From assembly GCA_037501455.1 (NCBI GenBank), contig CM074861.1, positions 34,240,001 through 34,304,000 on the forward strand: a DNA stretch of 64,000 nt, read 5' to 3'. The stretch is from Lantana camara (Eukaryota; Streptophyta; Magnoliopsida; Lamiales; Verbenaceae). Both the position numbers and the translations under genes were made by a program. The notes beneath the pieces are model-generated. The model saw only the letters and a list, made by a program, of their open reading frames with translations. It searched no databases and had not been told where the DNA came from. Below, one piece after another: positions 23,301 to 35,370 of the stretch (position 1 is the first letter of the stretch; the number at the start of each line of letters is the position of its first letter).

Positions 23301-24279
23301 CATCCTTCTTATTGGGAATTCGAAGGATGACATGAAAGTGACTAAGTTATGGTTATTAAACCAATTCGAGATGAAAGATCTTGGTGATGCGTCCTATATC
23401 CTTGGAATTAAAATCTATAGAGATAGATCTAGAAGGTTAATAGGACTATCACAGTTGATGTACATTGACAAAGTATTGAAGAGATTCAATATGGAGTCAG
23501 CAAAGGTTAAGAACCTTCCTATGAGTGTAGGAACATGTCTTTCAAAGAAGATGTGTCCTAAGACTAACCTTGAGAAGGAAAGAATGACTCATACACCTTA
23601 TGCATCAGCAATAGGTAGCATAATGTATGCAATGTTATGTACTCGACCGGATGTGGCTTATGCACTTAGTGTAACGAGTCGTTTCCAATCTGACCCTGGA
23701 GATGGTCACTGGGCTGCCGTGAAGAATATTCTTAAGTACTTGAAAAGTACTAAAGATTTATTCTTAGTTTACGGAGGTCAGAAAGATCTTACTGTCGAAG
23801 GATACTGCGATGCAAGCTTTGCATCTGACTTAGATGATTTTAAGTCAATGTCAGGATACATTTTCTGCCTAAACGGCGGAGCAGTGAGTTGGAAGAGTTC
23901 CAAGCAAACTACCACTGCAGATTCGACCACTGAGGCCGAATACTTAGCTGCAAATGATGCAGCTAAGGAAGGTGTTTGGATTAGAAACTTCATTCAAGAA
24001 TTGAATGTTGTTACTAGCATGAAAGACCCCATTACTGTTTTTTGTGACAACACTGGGGCGGTTGCTCAAGCAAGAGAACCAAGATCTCACCAACGGACCA
24101 AGCACATTATGAGGAAGTATCACCTAATCCGTGATATTATCAAAAGATGAGATGTGCAAATTGAGAGGGTCACATCAGCAGAGAACGTGGCAGATCCACT
24201 TACTAAACCCCTTAGTCGAGAAGCTTTCCAAGGTCATCTTCAGAACATGGGACTTAGAATAGCTTCAGAATGGCTTTGA
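20363..24279 (+). pseudogene. gag-pol polyprotein of Copia-1, disabled
   Basis: The ATG at 20363 starts MATKNPLVSILESNKLTGPN, a copia gag. The nucleocapsid zinc knuckle is CFHCGKAGHWRRNC near 21125. Protease shows LDTGCGTH; integrase shows the His/Cys segment (HARLGHIS ... CKSC), Asp in HTDVCGPL and TDDFSR, and Glu in GVSERRNRTL. Reverse transcriptase shows AFLNGDIDKDIYMEQP and YVDDILLIGN; RNase H shows GYCDASFASD and TTEAEYLAAND. Compared with Copia-2 the frame is broken by TAA at 20618, a frameshift near 22795, TAA near 23140 and TGA near 24148. Length and domain order are complete, so it is a recent copy carrying few disabling changes. The copia lineage was not assigned. Confidence 0.95.
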
Positions 24280-24280
24280 C

Positions 24281-24295
24281 GGGCAAGTGGGAGAT
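24281..24295 (+). promoter_or_regulatory. polypurine tract of Copia-1
   Basis: GGGCAAGTGGGAGAT directly before the 3' LTR; Copia-2 has nearly the same tract (43627-43641). Confidence 0.85.
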
Positions 24296-26228
24296 TGTTA
24301 GAAATAGTGCCCTAGAAAGCCGATTTTATATCCGCTTTGTGCTTTTCCTTATTGTAATCACAGACAATCTTTGAATGAAATAACGAATTGAGGCAACACT
24401 TCTTTATATGCTCTTGTTTGGTATGCGTTTACTTTATCTGTGCATGTATGAGAACTCCCCTAATCCTGAGGACTTTAGGACTCTACCATTTAGGTGAAAT
24501 GGTTCATGAAACGAGCCCTATATCACATAAGTCATGATTAGTAAAATACTCCAAGCCGATGAGTCCTACAGACAGTGGGAGTGTCAACCTGACTCCTCTA
24601 AGGCTTGCTTGTGGGATCACGCCCTTAAGAAGGACCACCTTGTTTCATGGAGGTGCAAAGTGTATAGTTGATACGTGCGTGATACATGAGGGTGCTTACT
24701 TTAATAAGTAAGTTCACTGAGGTGCCCCGTGTGAGAACATTCCTAAATGGGAGAGGAAGTTTCTATTTCAGGAAATGGAAACTTCCAGATTAGGAAATAT
24801 CTCACGAGTCATTGATGTGATTAATTGATCCTTAGACTTGAGGTTCCTTGTCACTTTATGAGTTAACTCTGTAGTCTTAGGTATAAGCTTTAAAGGGTGT
24901 CGCCTTAGACAACTGATTCAAGGCTTATGCTGGGGTTGAACAAGTGATTCATGAAAGCGAATGAGAATCAAGAAAGGACCTACACTTGCATTTGCAAGGT
25001 GATCTCTTATTGTGTAAGTCATTCATATGCCATATGGAGTCCTTGGCCAAGGCAGTAGATCAAGACATCAAGAAAAGGGTTTCTTGGATTGAGATCAAAT
25101 GGATATGAAATGCACTTAGCTTTAAGACCGGATTATTAGGGTTCTGATTATTCCCTTGCCCTAGATCTTGGTTGAGAGATAGTAAGTAGGAGGATTGTAT
25201 CTCACATGAATCAATGACTTAAAGGTTCTGTCGAATCCGAACATTCCAATTCAGCTAGGGGTTAAACACCTGTTGCTAGACTATGGTCGTTTAATCTGTG
25301 GACTGATTAATTAATTAGTGAATTAATTAATTGGGGTCACTGCTAATTGAATTGAGAACCTAGAGGGTCACACACAACAACTTGGTTACATGAGTTGAGG
25401 CTTGAAAATGATTAAACGAGTTAATCGGGCCAAGAGGGTTCCACACGTGTGGCTTGCGTGAGTGACACGTGTCACTGTGACACGTGTCACACACGTGTAT
25501 ATATATATATATTATATATATATTAAATAATTAATTAGTTAATTATTTAATAGACTTTGGTTTAATTTTGAATTAAAAAGAAAGTCTAATTTTGGAGAAA
25601 ATAATCTAGTTAATTAATTACGAATTAATTAATTAGATAAAAATAAGTTATTTATTTTATAATAAATAAAGTATAAAATTATCCAAAAATAGTTTGGATA
25701 TTTTTAGCTCTCTTAAAAGTTGACTTGAATTAGAATTCAAAGTCAAAGTTGAAAATACTTGATGATCAAGTAATAGGAGAGAGGGACCAAAATCCTAGCC
25801 CATAAAGGACTAGGAATTTCGGCACCCCCCTCCCTATAAATAGGGGAGCTCGAGCTCCTTATGGAGCTAATAGACAATTCTTGGTTCATGTGTTGAACAC
25901 CTTCCCTTCTCCAAGATTAAATTAAACCCTAGGTTAAGCCTAAACACTAACTAGAGAACTAGCATCCTTACTAGTTAGATTGTGATCAAGTTGGTGGACT
26001 TTCTCTAGAGACTTCAAGTTAGAAGTTTGAAGATTCGAGCTTTACCAAAGGAGAGGGGATCAAGCCGCGAGAAGAGCGTTCTTGGGCGGCTTGAAACGCT
26101 TCAAGAAAGAACAAAAGACAAGTAAGTTTTCTGTCTTTACGAATTTGGTTACACGATTGCGAGTTCAAGGTCCTTTTGTTGGGAAAATTTTTTAAATTCC
26201 GCTGCTTTCTGATTCGTGTTTTCCAACA
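24296..26228 (+). repeat. 3' LTR of Copia-1
   Basis: 1933 bp, TGTTAGAAATAG to TTTTCCAACA, nearly identical to 16137-18083. It lacks 14 bp in the G-box cluster, so it keeps four CACGTG motifs. Confidence 0.95.
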
Positions 26229-26458
26229 CTCCCTTGGTTAGATGGGGCTCCAACCATGCAACATGAATGACGCTCGTTAGGGAGCAGCGATATTGACCAC
26301 ATGTATGCGTATCAGAGATGGCACGCGTTCTTGGAAGATACTGGCGCTTGAGGGGTTTGAGCGCTCGTGTATGACTACCGTATCACAGGAGGACATGTGT
26401 CGTCACCTTTGATGTGCCACGTGTCCAAATGTGGGACGAGCGTATTTCAACCCCATCA
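26229..26458 (-). repeat. 5' LTR of element B, remaining piece
   Basis: The first five bases, CTCCC (26229-26233), are the Copia-1 target duplication. The rest continues the LTR and ends AACCCCATCA at 26458, followed by TATAT. Confidence 0.93.
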
Positions 26459-26695
26459 TATATATATATATATATAATACACGTAAATACATATATTATA
26501 TATATGTATTACACATATTTTATTATATATATTATATATTATATATAATATATAACAAAATATATATTATTAATACAAGTGTACATAATATATAATATAT
26601 AATACGCATATGTATTAAAATACATATAATATATAATATATTCGTGTATTACGTATTATATAAAATATAAATATATAATATATGAAATTAACGAA
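26459..26695. repeat. AT-rich simple repeat right of element B
   Basis: TA-rich tract with scattered ACGTA/ACACGT steps, of the same character as 3248-3822. It was probably one tract with it before element B inserted. Confidence 0.7.
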
Positions 26696-27755
26696 TATGG
26701 ACCAAAAAAAATAAAAAAATTAACGGATGAACAGTGACTTCCGTCAATTATTTGACGAAAGTCCTCAAAGTGAAAAAAAAATTACTACGGGACTAAAAAA
26801 CCGATTTTGATAACCAAGGGATCAAAATGACAATAACCCATTAGTATGGGACTAAAAATGCATTTTGCTCTATATCTTTTTAACCAAAAATAAATAAATT
26901 AACCAGATTTTGCACTCGTGTTATGAGAATTGCATAAATTTTTTACACTTAATCACATTCATGATTGGAAGTTTAGATGTGCAACTACAATATTTTACTT
27001 AGAAATATAAAATGTATAGGGCACGATATTTGTGGCTATGTCAAAGAAATGGAAATATTTGTATGCACTGGGTGTGGATCCAGGTGCATACACATCATAT
27101 TTTTTAGAGCAAATTACATCAATCATCCCTGAGGTTATACCTAATTACAAAGAGATCCCTTCGGTTTCATTTTTAATTAATTAATCCCCGAGGTTTAATT
27201 TTAATTTTTGGTCTTTTGACGAAAAGTAACAGAATACTAAATTTTCCCTAATGTTTTATTTTAGAAAATTATTTAAAAACTAAAATTGTTATTTTATTAA
27301 ATTACCCTCAGTTATATGTCTCCCTACCCCATCATTCACCATCTCTCTCCCTCCCTCTCCCATGCCTTCTGCACCATTTCTCTCTCTCTCTCTCTCCCCC
27401 TTCATCTCCCATCTCTAACATTTATTTCTCTTGATCTAGACATAGAAGAATGTTTTGGCGAAAGGCAGCGACGGATATGGGTGGAAGGTGACTAACAACG
27501 GCCTGTTATGGTGGTGTCGGCGGAGATGGAATTTTAGTTGGGCCGTTGTGGTGGTGGTGGTGGTCAAATTTTTTGGTGAAACACATATAATAGTGGGCCA
27601 ATTTTGTGGCAGCGTAGATCTCGTTCAGGTGACGGTAACGGCAACGGATCTTGGGAGAAGAAGTAGATCAGTGGTGATGTGGATTTGGATCTGCCAGCGG
27701 ATCTTGAAGGAGAAGTTGATTTGTGGTTGTTGGTGTAGAACTGTTACAGCGGCGA
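26696..27755. other. unclassified intergenic or repeat sequence
   Basis: AT-rich sequence with phrases typical of dispersed plant repeats (CGGGACTAAAAA near 26793, ATCCCTGAGGTTA near 27125), a CT microsatellite (27340-27412) and a GTG run near 27550. The longest ORF (27455-27763) is Val/Trp-rich, has no recognisable domain and is not called. No gene seen. Confidence 0.5.
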
Positions 27756-28132
27756 TGTTATAGACCAAATAGGAGAGCTCATCCCAAAAGACTAGTTTGA
27801 AAGGAGAGAGAGAGCCCATTTGACCTATAAACCCCACACCAATTGCTTACACAACTAATGTGGGACAACTTCCATACCTTACAATTGGTCCAGGGTCATG
27901 ACAATCGACCCCCCTTAAGGGCCAACGTCCTCTTTGGTCACGGCTAGCTCCTCTAGGCCACCACTCGGAGTTGGCTCTGATACCAATTGTTATCAACCAA
28001 ATAGGAGAGCTCATCCCAAAAGACTAATCTGAAAGGAGGAGAGCTCATTTGGCCTATAAACCCCACACCAATTGCTTACACAATGAATGTGGGACAAGTC
28101 CCATACCTTGCAATTAGTCCAGGGTCAGGACA
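27756..28132 (-). mobile_element. TRIM (miniature LTR retrotransposon)
   Basis: 377 bp with direct terminal repeats of 148 bp (27756-27903) and 145 bp (27988-28132), each TGT...ACA. It is flanked by an exact 5-bp duplication GGCGA (27751-27755 and 28133-28137). On the - strand a TGGTATCAGAGCC primer site (27973-27985) follows the 5' LTR after 2 nt, and a purine tract AAGGGGGGTCGAT (27904-27916) precedes the 3' LTR. The 84-bp inside has no coding capacity. These are the defining TRIM features, and it must have been mobilised in trans. Confidence 0.93.
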
Positions 28133-28137
28133 GGCGA

Positions 28138-28200
28138 CAATGATGGCGGCGAATACGATGGTGTCAAAGGCGACGATGTGGCGACGAATGCGATTTTGGC
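28138..28200. other. short GC-richer sequence next to the TRIM
   Basis: A run with repeated GGCGACGA-like words up to the G LTR at 28201. Nothing else can be identified. Confidence 0.3.
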
Positions 28201-29425
28201 TGTAGCACCCCGAGCGGTGGGCATCACATCCCCCGCACTATAGCCTGACACATGTAATGAAACAAGGACTCTGCACACGCACCAAGCCATAGCGAACATG
28301 AGACAAAAAAAAAAATCAAATCCTAGGCAAGACGGTCTAAACCCTAAAACAGAGCGCAATAAAATCAAGACATAAGCGGAAGCGACAAGATTGCGAATAT
28401 ACAAATATACATACATGCAATACTCTAGCATCGCCTAAATCAATTATACATATCATGCCACTACGGGCTAATTTAACATAACAAAAGCTCTCAAAGTCAA
28501 ATCATAATCTTATACAAGAGTTTAGAAGCTCAAAGGTGCAGCAATAAACTAAAAGATGCATGAGACTCTAGCTACAAGACCCAAGGACTCAAAGACAACC
28601 ACCGCCAAGCTCAAACTCCCAACCGAGTACCTGCAACTTAAAAGAAAAGGGGGAAATGAAAGAAAACAACGAGGGTCAGTCCTAGAGACTGGTGAGGGGG
28701 CTAGCACACGCACCCATGTATATACATACGAGCAGAGCATATCAGAAATCAAAGAGTTCATGAACCGGGGCATGGTTTTTACAATCTAAAGCGTTTTATC
28801 CCGTGATACTAGTTATATAGAAAAGAGTTTCGGCCGAAGGCCAAAATCCACCAATTTTAGAAATTAGGAACCCACTCCCGTTTCACAAACCATAACAGAT
28901 CAGATTCAAACTTAACTCAGAGAGTACGAGTTCTTTTCTTCAAACTCCTCAGATTCAGATTCAGATTCAGATTCAAAATGCAGATGAAATCAAAATAGAC
29001 AATCCTACCTCTTCTCCGGGTGATGGAAGGGTGGTACCTACCATAGCCATCCAGACAGATCAAGCGGGTCGTGAGTTTCGTGACACTCATGCCCGAGGAC
29101 TCCTTTCCCCACCAAACCTCCTAGTGGGTTTCGGTTTATCCTTTCAAGTGGAGATTATGCACAGGAGAGTTCCCCGGTGACCCCTTGGCCGTCCCGGGTA
29201 CTCCTTACCCACAATCTCCGAGGCCCATCAGACAGACGGAGTTCAAAATGCAGACAGGCATATCTTTCAATGTCCAAAACTCGCTACAGACACACACACA
29301 CTTCAGAGCTTTCCAAAACAAACAAACGAAAACATGGTTTACGTATAATAAAAGCGTTTTCAAGGTTTTATAGCAAACCGGATTAATTCCCTCAAAATAT
29401 ATATCAGAGCACATATCTAAATACT

Positions 29426-29463
<38 letters not shown>

Positions 29464-30817
29464 AAAGTCACATGCGGCCTCAAAACTCATATAGGGTTGT
29501 AGGTCATATTAACTAAAAGAAAGAAAACCTCACCTTCGAGAGGAATCGAAATAAAATGAAGCAAACAAACGCCTATGGAACCACCTCGTCACGAACAGGA
29601 TGATCCCCTGAACAAAACAGGTAACCAAAGACACCCTTAGCCTCAATATGAACCAATTAAACGCTCGGCCAATGCATATGAATGCATATGATGCGAATGC
29701 AATGCAACAAAGTAGCATCTAAGTCATATCAAGACATATCAATTCATATCAAGTCATAACTCATACTTTTCACGTCAAACGGATCTATAAATTTTACCCA
29801 ACGAGCATGACATACTATATAACATGTTAACAATGCATAAACATCATAAATGGAGCAAGGAAATATCATACGAGGCGAATAAACAAAGTACTAGTTCATG
29901 CATGCTCGTAGGAGAGAATTTAAATCATATCTTGTGACATATTACGTATAAAGGTATCGAAATCACATTATAATCCACAATGAAACATATAACACATAAT
30001 ACATGAAGTTAACAAAGCATATAAATCATAAACGAGGTATAAAGATCAAGCAACGAACAACAAAGCATAAAATAAAACGCATGGAGTTGCATGAAGATCA
30101 TTTAACATATATATGCACTTCAATCACATTATACGATCATAAATAAGCACGTAACATGACATATAATAATTTAACATCATATACGAATCATACACGAAGG
30201 AATTAAGATCATACAATACACGAAAAAGCAAGGAAAATGATTGCGGCTACGCCACACATGCAGATTCGAAACGGCAGCAGCGTCTCGGCCGCAACAGTCC
30301 CCCAGAACACAACCCTGCATGGTGGTCGCGGCCGCATAAGAAATTGACACGGCGGCGCCAGCCGCGCAAGAAATTGGCGATGCCGTGCCACCCTTACAGG
30401 CACAAAAACTCAGTTGTGTTGCGACCGCTATCCAATTACTCCTTGCTCGATCCCGGCCGCGCCCCTGGGTAAAAAGCTGTGAAAATGGGGCTGGAATAGG
30501 GCTGAAACCTAGTGAAGAAAGTGAGCAACAAAGTAGCAACCAAGCATAACAATTAATCATGCAAAAACAACCGCAAAAACAGCCTAAAGCAGCAGCAAAA
30601 CGAAAGAGCAAGAAAGAGAAAAAGAAAAGAAAAATCAAAAGAAAAGAAAAAAAAAAGTGATGAGAAAGAAAAAAAGGTAGATGAATGAAAAGTTCAAGTG
30701 TAGGGGAGAAAAGGTCAAAGTACGAAGGTGAAGGGCAATGCTTCAAAGTAGGATATAGGTGTAGATTCGGTGATTTGACCCACTATCACAAATGTACCAT
30801 AACCTAACCCTGAGCCT
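28201..30817 (-). repeat. truncated LTR of family G
   Basis: On the - strand this ends GGGGTGCTACA at 28201, like the solo LTRs at 30818-34024 and 51177-56199. Shared landmarks are the GGGGGATGTGATG-type end, a GGAAGGGTGG segment and a block beginning ACCAAACCTCCT. It lacks the 5' end (TGTGATGCCCC) and is abutted by the intact G LTR. A GC-rich block at 30240-30470 and A-rich purine tracts at 30590-30690 give spurious ORFs. No gene is called. Confidence 0.6.
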
Positions 30818-33800
30818 CGTAGCACCCCGCACGGTAGGTCACCACATCCCCCGTACCTAAGCCCAATCCAGATACGAGATGGAAAACCCATACATGAACC
30901 AAGCAAAGGCAAATAGGAGACAGACAGACTTACACCTAAGCTAGGCGGGACATAGACCCTGAACTCAGACGAATCAACAAAATAAGAGCATACGCGCAAA
31001 CGAGTCATATATTCAAACATGAAAGCACAAACAGCAGGTGACGGGTTCAACTAGCATAGATACCTAATCCCAAATATAAAAAAGATTTATGTATATATAC
31101 TAATCATAAAAGCACAAACATCAGGTGACGGGTTCAATCTGTTCCTAGAAGCCTGTTCCGAAATCATCATAACAAAACAAATCATAAATGTATACATACA
31201 TACGTACAAGTTTATACAAATTACAGAAATGAGTATGCAAAGTCTCGAACTTGACAAAAGACTCGACAGACTCCAACGACTCGACCCACGCCGTCCAGCT
31301 CGAACTCCAAAGCCACACCTGCACACTAAAATAATGGGGAGGGAGAGGGGTCAGTCACATTGACTGAATGATGGGCTACCCACACACACTACATATGTAT
31401 AAAGAGCATAGCACATACAAATTCAAATATTCGTGAACTCAGGGATAGTTTTTACACACCAAAACTTTGACCCGTGATACATATATATAGGGATTTCTTA
31501 TCAAAACGGAACAAAAATTAAATTAACATATTCATACGTATCTTACATATCATATCATAGCAAATCACTTCAAATCTTAGCATATACTTTCAAAAGATCC
31601 ATATTTTACCTTAATTATAAATCTATCTTCGTTTCACGAATTTTAACATATCATGCATACATAACTCGGCGAGTACGAGTATCAAATTCCATCCTGGACT
31701 TCTCATACGTATCATATCGTAACAAAACAAAACAAACATATCATACTTACATATCAAACCTCCTTCTTCGATGATGGAAGGGTGTATACCCCCTAACCAT
31801 CCGTACGGGTGAGGGGAGTGCAAGCTACTCTAAACCCTCAGGATATCCATCCCCCACCAAACCTCCTGGAGAGTTCAAGAGTAATCCTATCAAATTGGAG
31901 ACTATGTCTAGGCCAAGCCCGACAGCCCGATGCCGTCCCGAGATTCCTAACCCACAGTCTCCGGGGCCCAACAGACAGGCAGACAGAGCAGAACAGAACA
32001 AAGCATATCATACATAACCCGCTACATAACATACCATATCATACTTTACATAACATACCTTACCTTGCAACAACCACGCCATACATACCTCTACGTGTTA
32101 AATACTTAACATATTTCATGGCTCATATCTCCCGACTCATAAGAAGCACACGGTTTATAGAGTGGTTTGATGTTACAAATCATAACAAATCATACCAAAT
32201 CAGAGCAAGCGTATGTAAGCTTGTGCATAGCGCATCATACTTGCAAACTCATAGCAAAGTCATAAAATTACATATCTCACACGTATTTACTTATACTTAA
32301 GGTTATAATTTGCATGCATAGAAAATGAGCACGTTTCATTATGGTTTAACTATAACCTAACCTCACCCTTACACCGATGGAGTCGTAACACAACGAGTGA
32401 TCCACCCCGGAATCAACACGGCTAACGAAACTCCACCCCGGGTGCACCTGGACAAACTGAAGACAATTGCAAGACTTAGACTCAAGGATGAACCACATAG
32501 ACACAAGGCGTATGCGTATACACTTAAGAGATGTAAAGACATAGGCGAAGCTCATATTCCAACCAATCTCATGCAAGAGAACGCATTTCATAACTCAACA
32601 TATTCATAAAAACGTTATGAGATGTTCATGTGCACAATTAATGCATACAAGCGTCAAAGAAGAGAAAACGGTGGCATTTAGTCAATTACGAACACTCAAC
32701 GTATTTAAACACTTAAGACGTATCATAAAAGCATGAAACACATCATATTACATAAATTCATATTCATATCACATCATAAATCAAGTCTGGATCATGCTTG
32801 GGGAGGGATAAAAGCGTGAAATAAACGTACGAAATGAAACCAAATGAAACAAAGCACATAAGCTCACAAAAAAGGGGAGACACGGGGGTGTCTCCTCCAA
32901 GAACAAACTGAGACATGGTGATGTCTCAATACAGAGGCTCAAAGATTCAATGGAGACACGGGGGTGTCTCCCACCAAGAAGAAAACGAGACACGGGGGTA
33001 TCTCAGACACATCCGTGTCTCTCCCCTGAATCCCAGCTCCACAAGCTCGTCAACAATGACGAAAAGAGAAGGAAAACAAGGCAACAACACAACCGTAACC
33101 TCAAATCACACTAAAAATGCATACTTAAGTTCCAAATTACATGCTTAACAACTTAGGCACAGAATAAACTCTTGAATCGAAGAATAAATCAAGTTGCTAT
33201 TAAAGCTCCTTCAAGCAACAAAAATCGCGAATCAACAAATAGGCAAGCAACATATAAAATTCCAATGAATAAACGAAGAGGAAGATCACGTGAACAACAT
33301 ACTTCTATCTTAGTTCAAATAAATTAGATATGAACACATTGGGAGCAATTTTTTCACATTTTATTACTATTTATCTTCTTCAAGAAAAGCATGGATTCAA
33401 GCACTTAAAATGGAATTCAATCGGGAAGAAACAACTCACTCAAAGAGAGGAATTCAAATCTTACCTCGGATCGTTGATCGGGCGAGAGACGGAGTCGGAA
33501 TCTTGAGCTCAAGGTTGGGAGTGAATAGTAGCCAATCTCTTTTCTTTTCTCCCCTATGGAATGAGATGAAGCAAGAATAAGGGAGGAAGAGAGGGTTCAG
33601 TCCTCTTAAGGCCAAGAACCGGCTCAGTTCGGTTCACGACGGGTTCGGTTCAATCGGTTGGAAATTAAATAGATAGGGAGGTCAAAAGGCTTTAGAAAAA
33701 GGCGAGGCTAGTTTCGTTGGACCCAAATCGTTGAAACAAATCCAATGGTGAAGTTAGAACTCAAATTAGAATCCCCGAGCTCAAGTTAGCCAAGAAATGG

Positions 33801-34024
33801 CTCAAAAACCCTAAGCCCGATTAGGTCCCTAATCTTCACTTCAATGGACTTTAGAGTCCAAACACTCAATAAACGAGTTCTAAGGTAACAAATAACTTGA
33901 AATAAAATTCATATTGACACATTAGGCATGCAACGTCACATATTTGCAATTAAAATAATTAAATTATATAATAAAACTCACTCTTGATGTCATACCTGGA
34001 TTACCGAAAAGACGGGGCATCACA
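30818..34024 (-). repeat. solo LTR of family G, 3.2 kb
   Basis: On the - strand it runs from TGTGATGCCCCGTC (34024) to GGGGTGCTACG (30818), 3207 bp. Flanks AGCCT (30813-30817) and AGCTT (34025-34029) match at four of five bases, so this is probably a solo LTR with a decayed duplication. A repeated AGGTGACGGGTTCAA motif occurs at 31036 and 31122. A cluster of palindromes lies at 32876-33024. No coding region or primer site is present. The parent element family is not recognised; the TGTGATGCCCC start resembles Ty3/gypsy LTRs. Confidence 0.62.
32876..33024. repeat. five GAGACAC/GTGTCTC palindromes
   Basis: Two perfect copies of GGAGACAC-GGGG-GTGTCTCC (starting near 32876 and 32952), one TGAGACAT-GGTG-ATGTCTCA (near 32909), and two imperfect copies (near 32987 and 33004). 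The second type changes both arms together, so pairing is kept. TGTCTC is also the classical auxin response element. Confidence 0.7.
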
Positions 34025-34362
34025 AGCTTACATTACAAGCCATTGAAAGACCTAACAATTCCTAGTACTTAAGATTGAGGTATATGGTGAGTTCCGAGGA
34101 TTGTCTAGTACTTAAGATGAATTCATAAGGTAATTCGGGTGATTGTATTGCATTTGTTGTTCATATCTACACACGACACGAGGTTATGTCTCTCCTATTA
34201 TTTGTGTCATACATGTGCACTTGGGAATAATAATTGACTAAGACAATTGATAAGGGATGTTTGAATGATGATTCTTGGCTGAGCTATCTTCTTTTAAATA
34301 TAACTCTCTCGGGTACGATGTTTTTACTCGAGGACGAGTAACGGTTCAAGTGTGGGGGTATT
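34025..34362 (+). mobile_element. 3' internal end of an Athila-like element with polypurine tract
   Basis: Non-coding remnant ending in ACTCGAGGACGAGTAACGG then CAAGTGTGGGGGT (34347-34359), followed by TG at 34363. A GAGGACGAG phrase followed by an AAGTGTGGGGG tract just before an LTR is familiar from plant Athila-type Ty3/gypsy elements. The assignment rests on these phrases only. Confidence 0.5.
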
Positions 34363-35310
34363 TGTTAGGCGAAAAATGTTTGATATTTTAAGCCTATTTT
34401 TGAGATTTTTTTTTCCAAATATAAGTTATTTATTGCGTGAATTATTCCTTTTCAGGTAATTTCCATCAAGGAGTCGAAATTGGCAAGATTGGAGCAAAAA
34501 CGAGGAAACGAGAACAAAAAAGGAGCTAATCGAGGAAACCCACGGCGAGGAGTTGTACACTGCAAAGTTGGTGGCCACAAAGAGCTGGAAAAAATTGTTT
34601 TTGCGATTTTGTAAGAATCGTGGCCGCGAAACATCCCAGGCGTGGTCTCAGGAATTTTGGGCTTTTTAATTACTGAGAGGGTATTTATTTGAGAAAACCC
34701 TAAGAGCTAAAGAGAGAGTTCAGATTTAGAAGCACAGCAGTACGATATGAAGAGAAGAGAGAAAAAGGACCACATGTCTTCTTCCACCTTGTCAAACATT
34801 CGGTTTCTCTATGTTAAACAAATTCTATTATTTCGTCTTTCGTAAATATGCAAACTAACGTCTCTTAGTTTGGTTTTAGACTTTATTTTATGAATTATTT
34901 TGGAGATTTTTATCATTGTTATTTATGAGTATGAGTATTTTAGACTATAATTGTGTTTTGCTATTGATGATAATGAGTAGTTAATTCCCTCGTAGGGGGA
35001 ATAATGACGGATTTGAATTGAATGTGTGATGTGTTGTTGATGAATGATTTTCATGTTACGAAATTTGATTGATACACATATTAGAGCTTGATCACCTTTG
35101 ATATGGTTTAGAGTTTATTTGATAATCGAAATATGCTAATAGACTTGGAATGAATTGCATATCACTTAGGGTTTCGAGTATAAAGAAATTTAACTCAACT
35201 TTAAGCAATTGGTAATTGATTGGTGTATGATATAGCCGTTGCTAATTAATTATAATCATCTTAGGTTAATGGCTTGATTAGAGAGACATTGGATTTGAGA
35301 GAGACTAGTA
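34363..35310 (+). repeat. Athila-like LTR, left part
   Basis: Starts TGTTAGGCGAAAAATG after the polypurine tract and runs to the Copia-2 insertion. The continuation appears to be 45651 to about 45890, with a CTGTGGGATCGACACC phrase near 45818 like that near the end of Athila-type LTRs. No coding sequence. Confidence 0.45.
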
Positions 35311-35370
35311 CTTATCTTTGTGATGGTAATTGTGAAAATCACAAACAGTCTTTCATTATCTTTGTGATGG

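Larger units (their letters stand above)
16137..26228 (+). mobile_element. Ty1/copia element Copia-1, full length, recent
   Basis: 10,092 bp inserted in the right LTR of element B, flanked by CTCCC (16132-16136 and 26229-26233). LTRs of 1947 and 1933 bp run from TGTTAGGAATAG / TGTTAGAAATAG to TTTCCAACA. Inside are an iMet-tRNA primer site (18086-18098), a 2.2-kb leader, gag-pol (20363-24279) and a polypurine tract (24281-24295). By eye the LTRs differ at roughly fifteen positions plus one 14-bp and a few small indels, so the insertion is young. Despite this the polyprotein has stops and a frameshift. The order gag, protease, integrase, RT, RNase H is that of copia. Confidence 0.96.
3823..26458 (-). 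mobile_element. Tat-like (Retand-type) Ty3/gypsy element B, with nested copia
   Basis: A complete LTR retrotransposon on the - strand, about 12.5 kb once the nested Copia-1 and its target duplication are removed. The 3' LTR is 3823-4651; the 5' LTR is 15533-16136 joined to 26234-26458. Both total 829 bp and run TGATGGG to CCCATCA on +. The flanking duplication is TATAT (3818-3822 and 26459-26463), although the target is AT-rich. In element order the inside holds a primer site (15511-15528), gag, protease, reverse transcriptase, two RNase H regions, integrase (to 9277), a tandem repeat block, an antisense gene and a polypurine tract (4652-4666). The dual RNase H and antisense ORF point to the Tat/Retand group. 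Many stops and frameshifts make it non-autonomous. Confidence 0.93.

Noticed and set aside
27455..27763. 102-residue ORF rich in Trp and Val
   Set aside because: Low complexity from a GTG repeat; it runs into the TRIM and has no recognisable domain.
27973..27985. isolated tRNA-iMet fragment
   Set aside because: It is the primer binding site of the TRIM, positioned 2 nt from its LTR.
30177..30746. 189-residue ORF on -
   Set aside because: Composed of A-rich and GC-rich repeat sequence in a truncated LTR; no domain.
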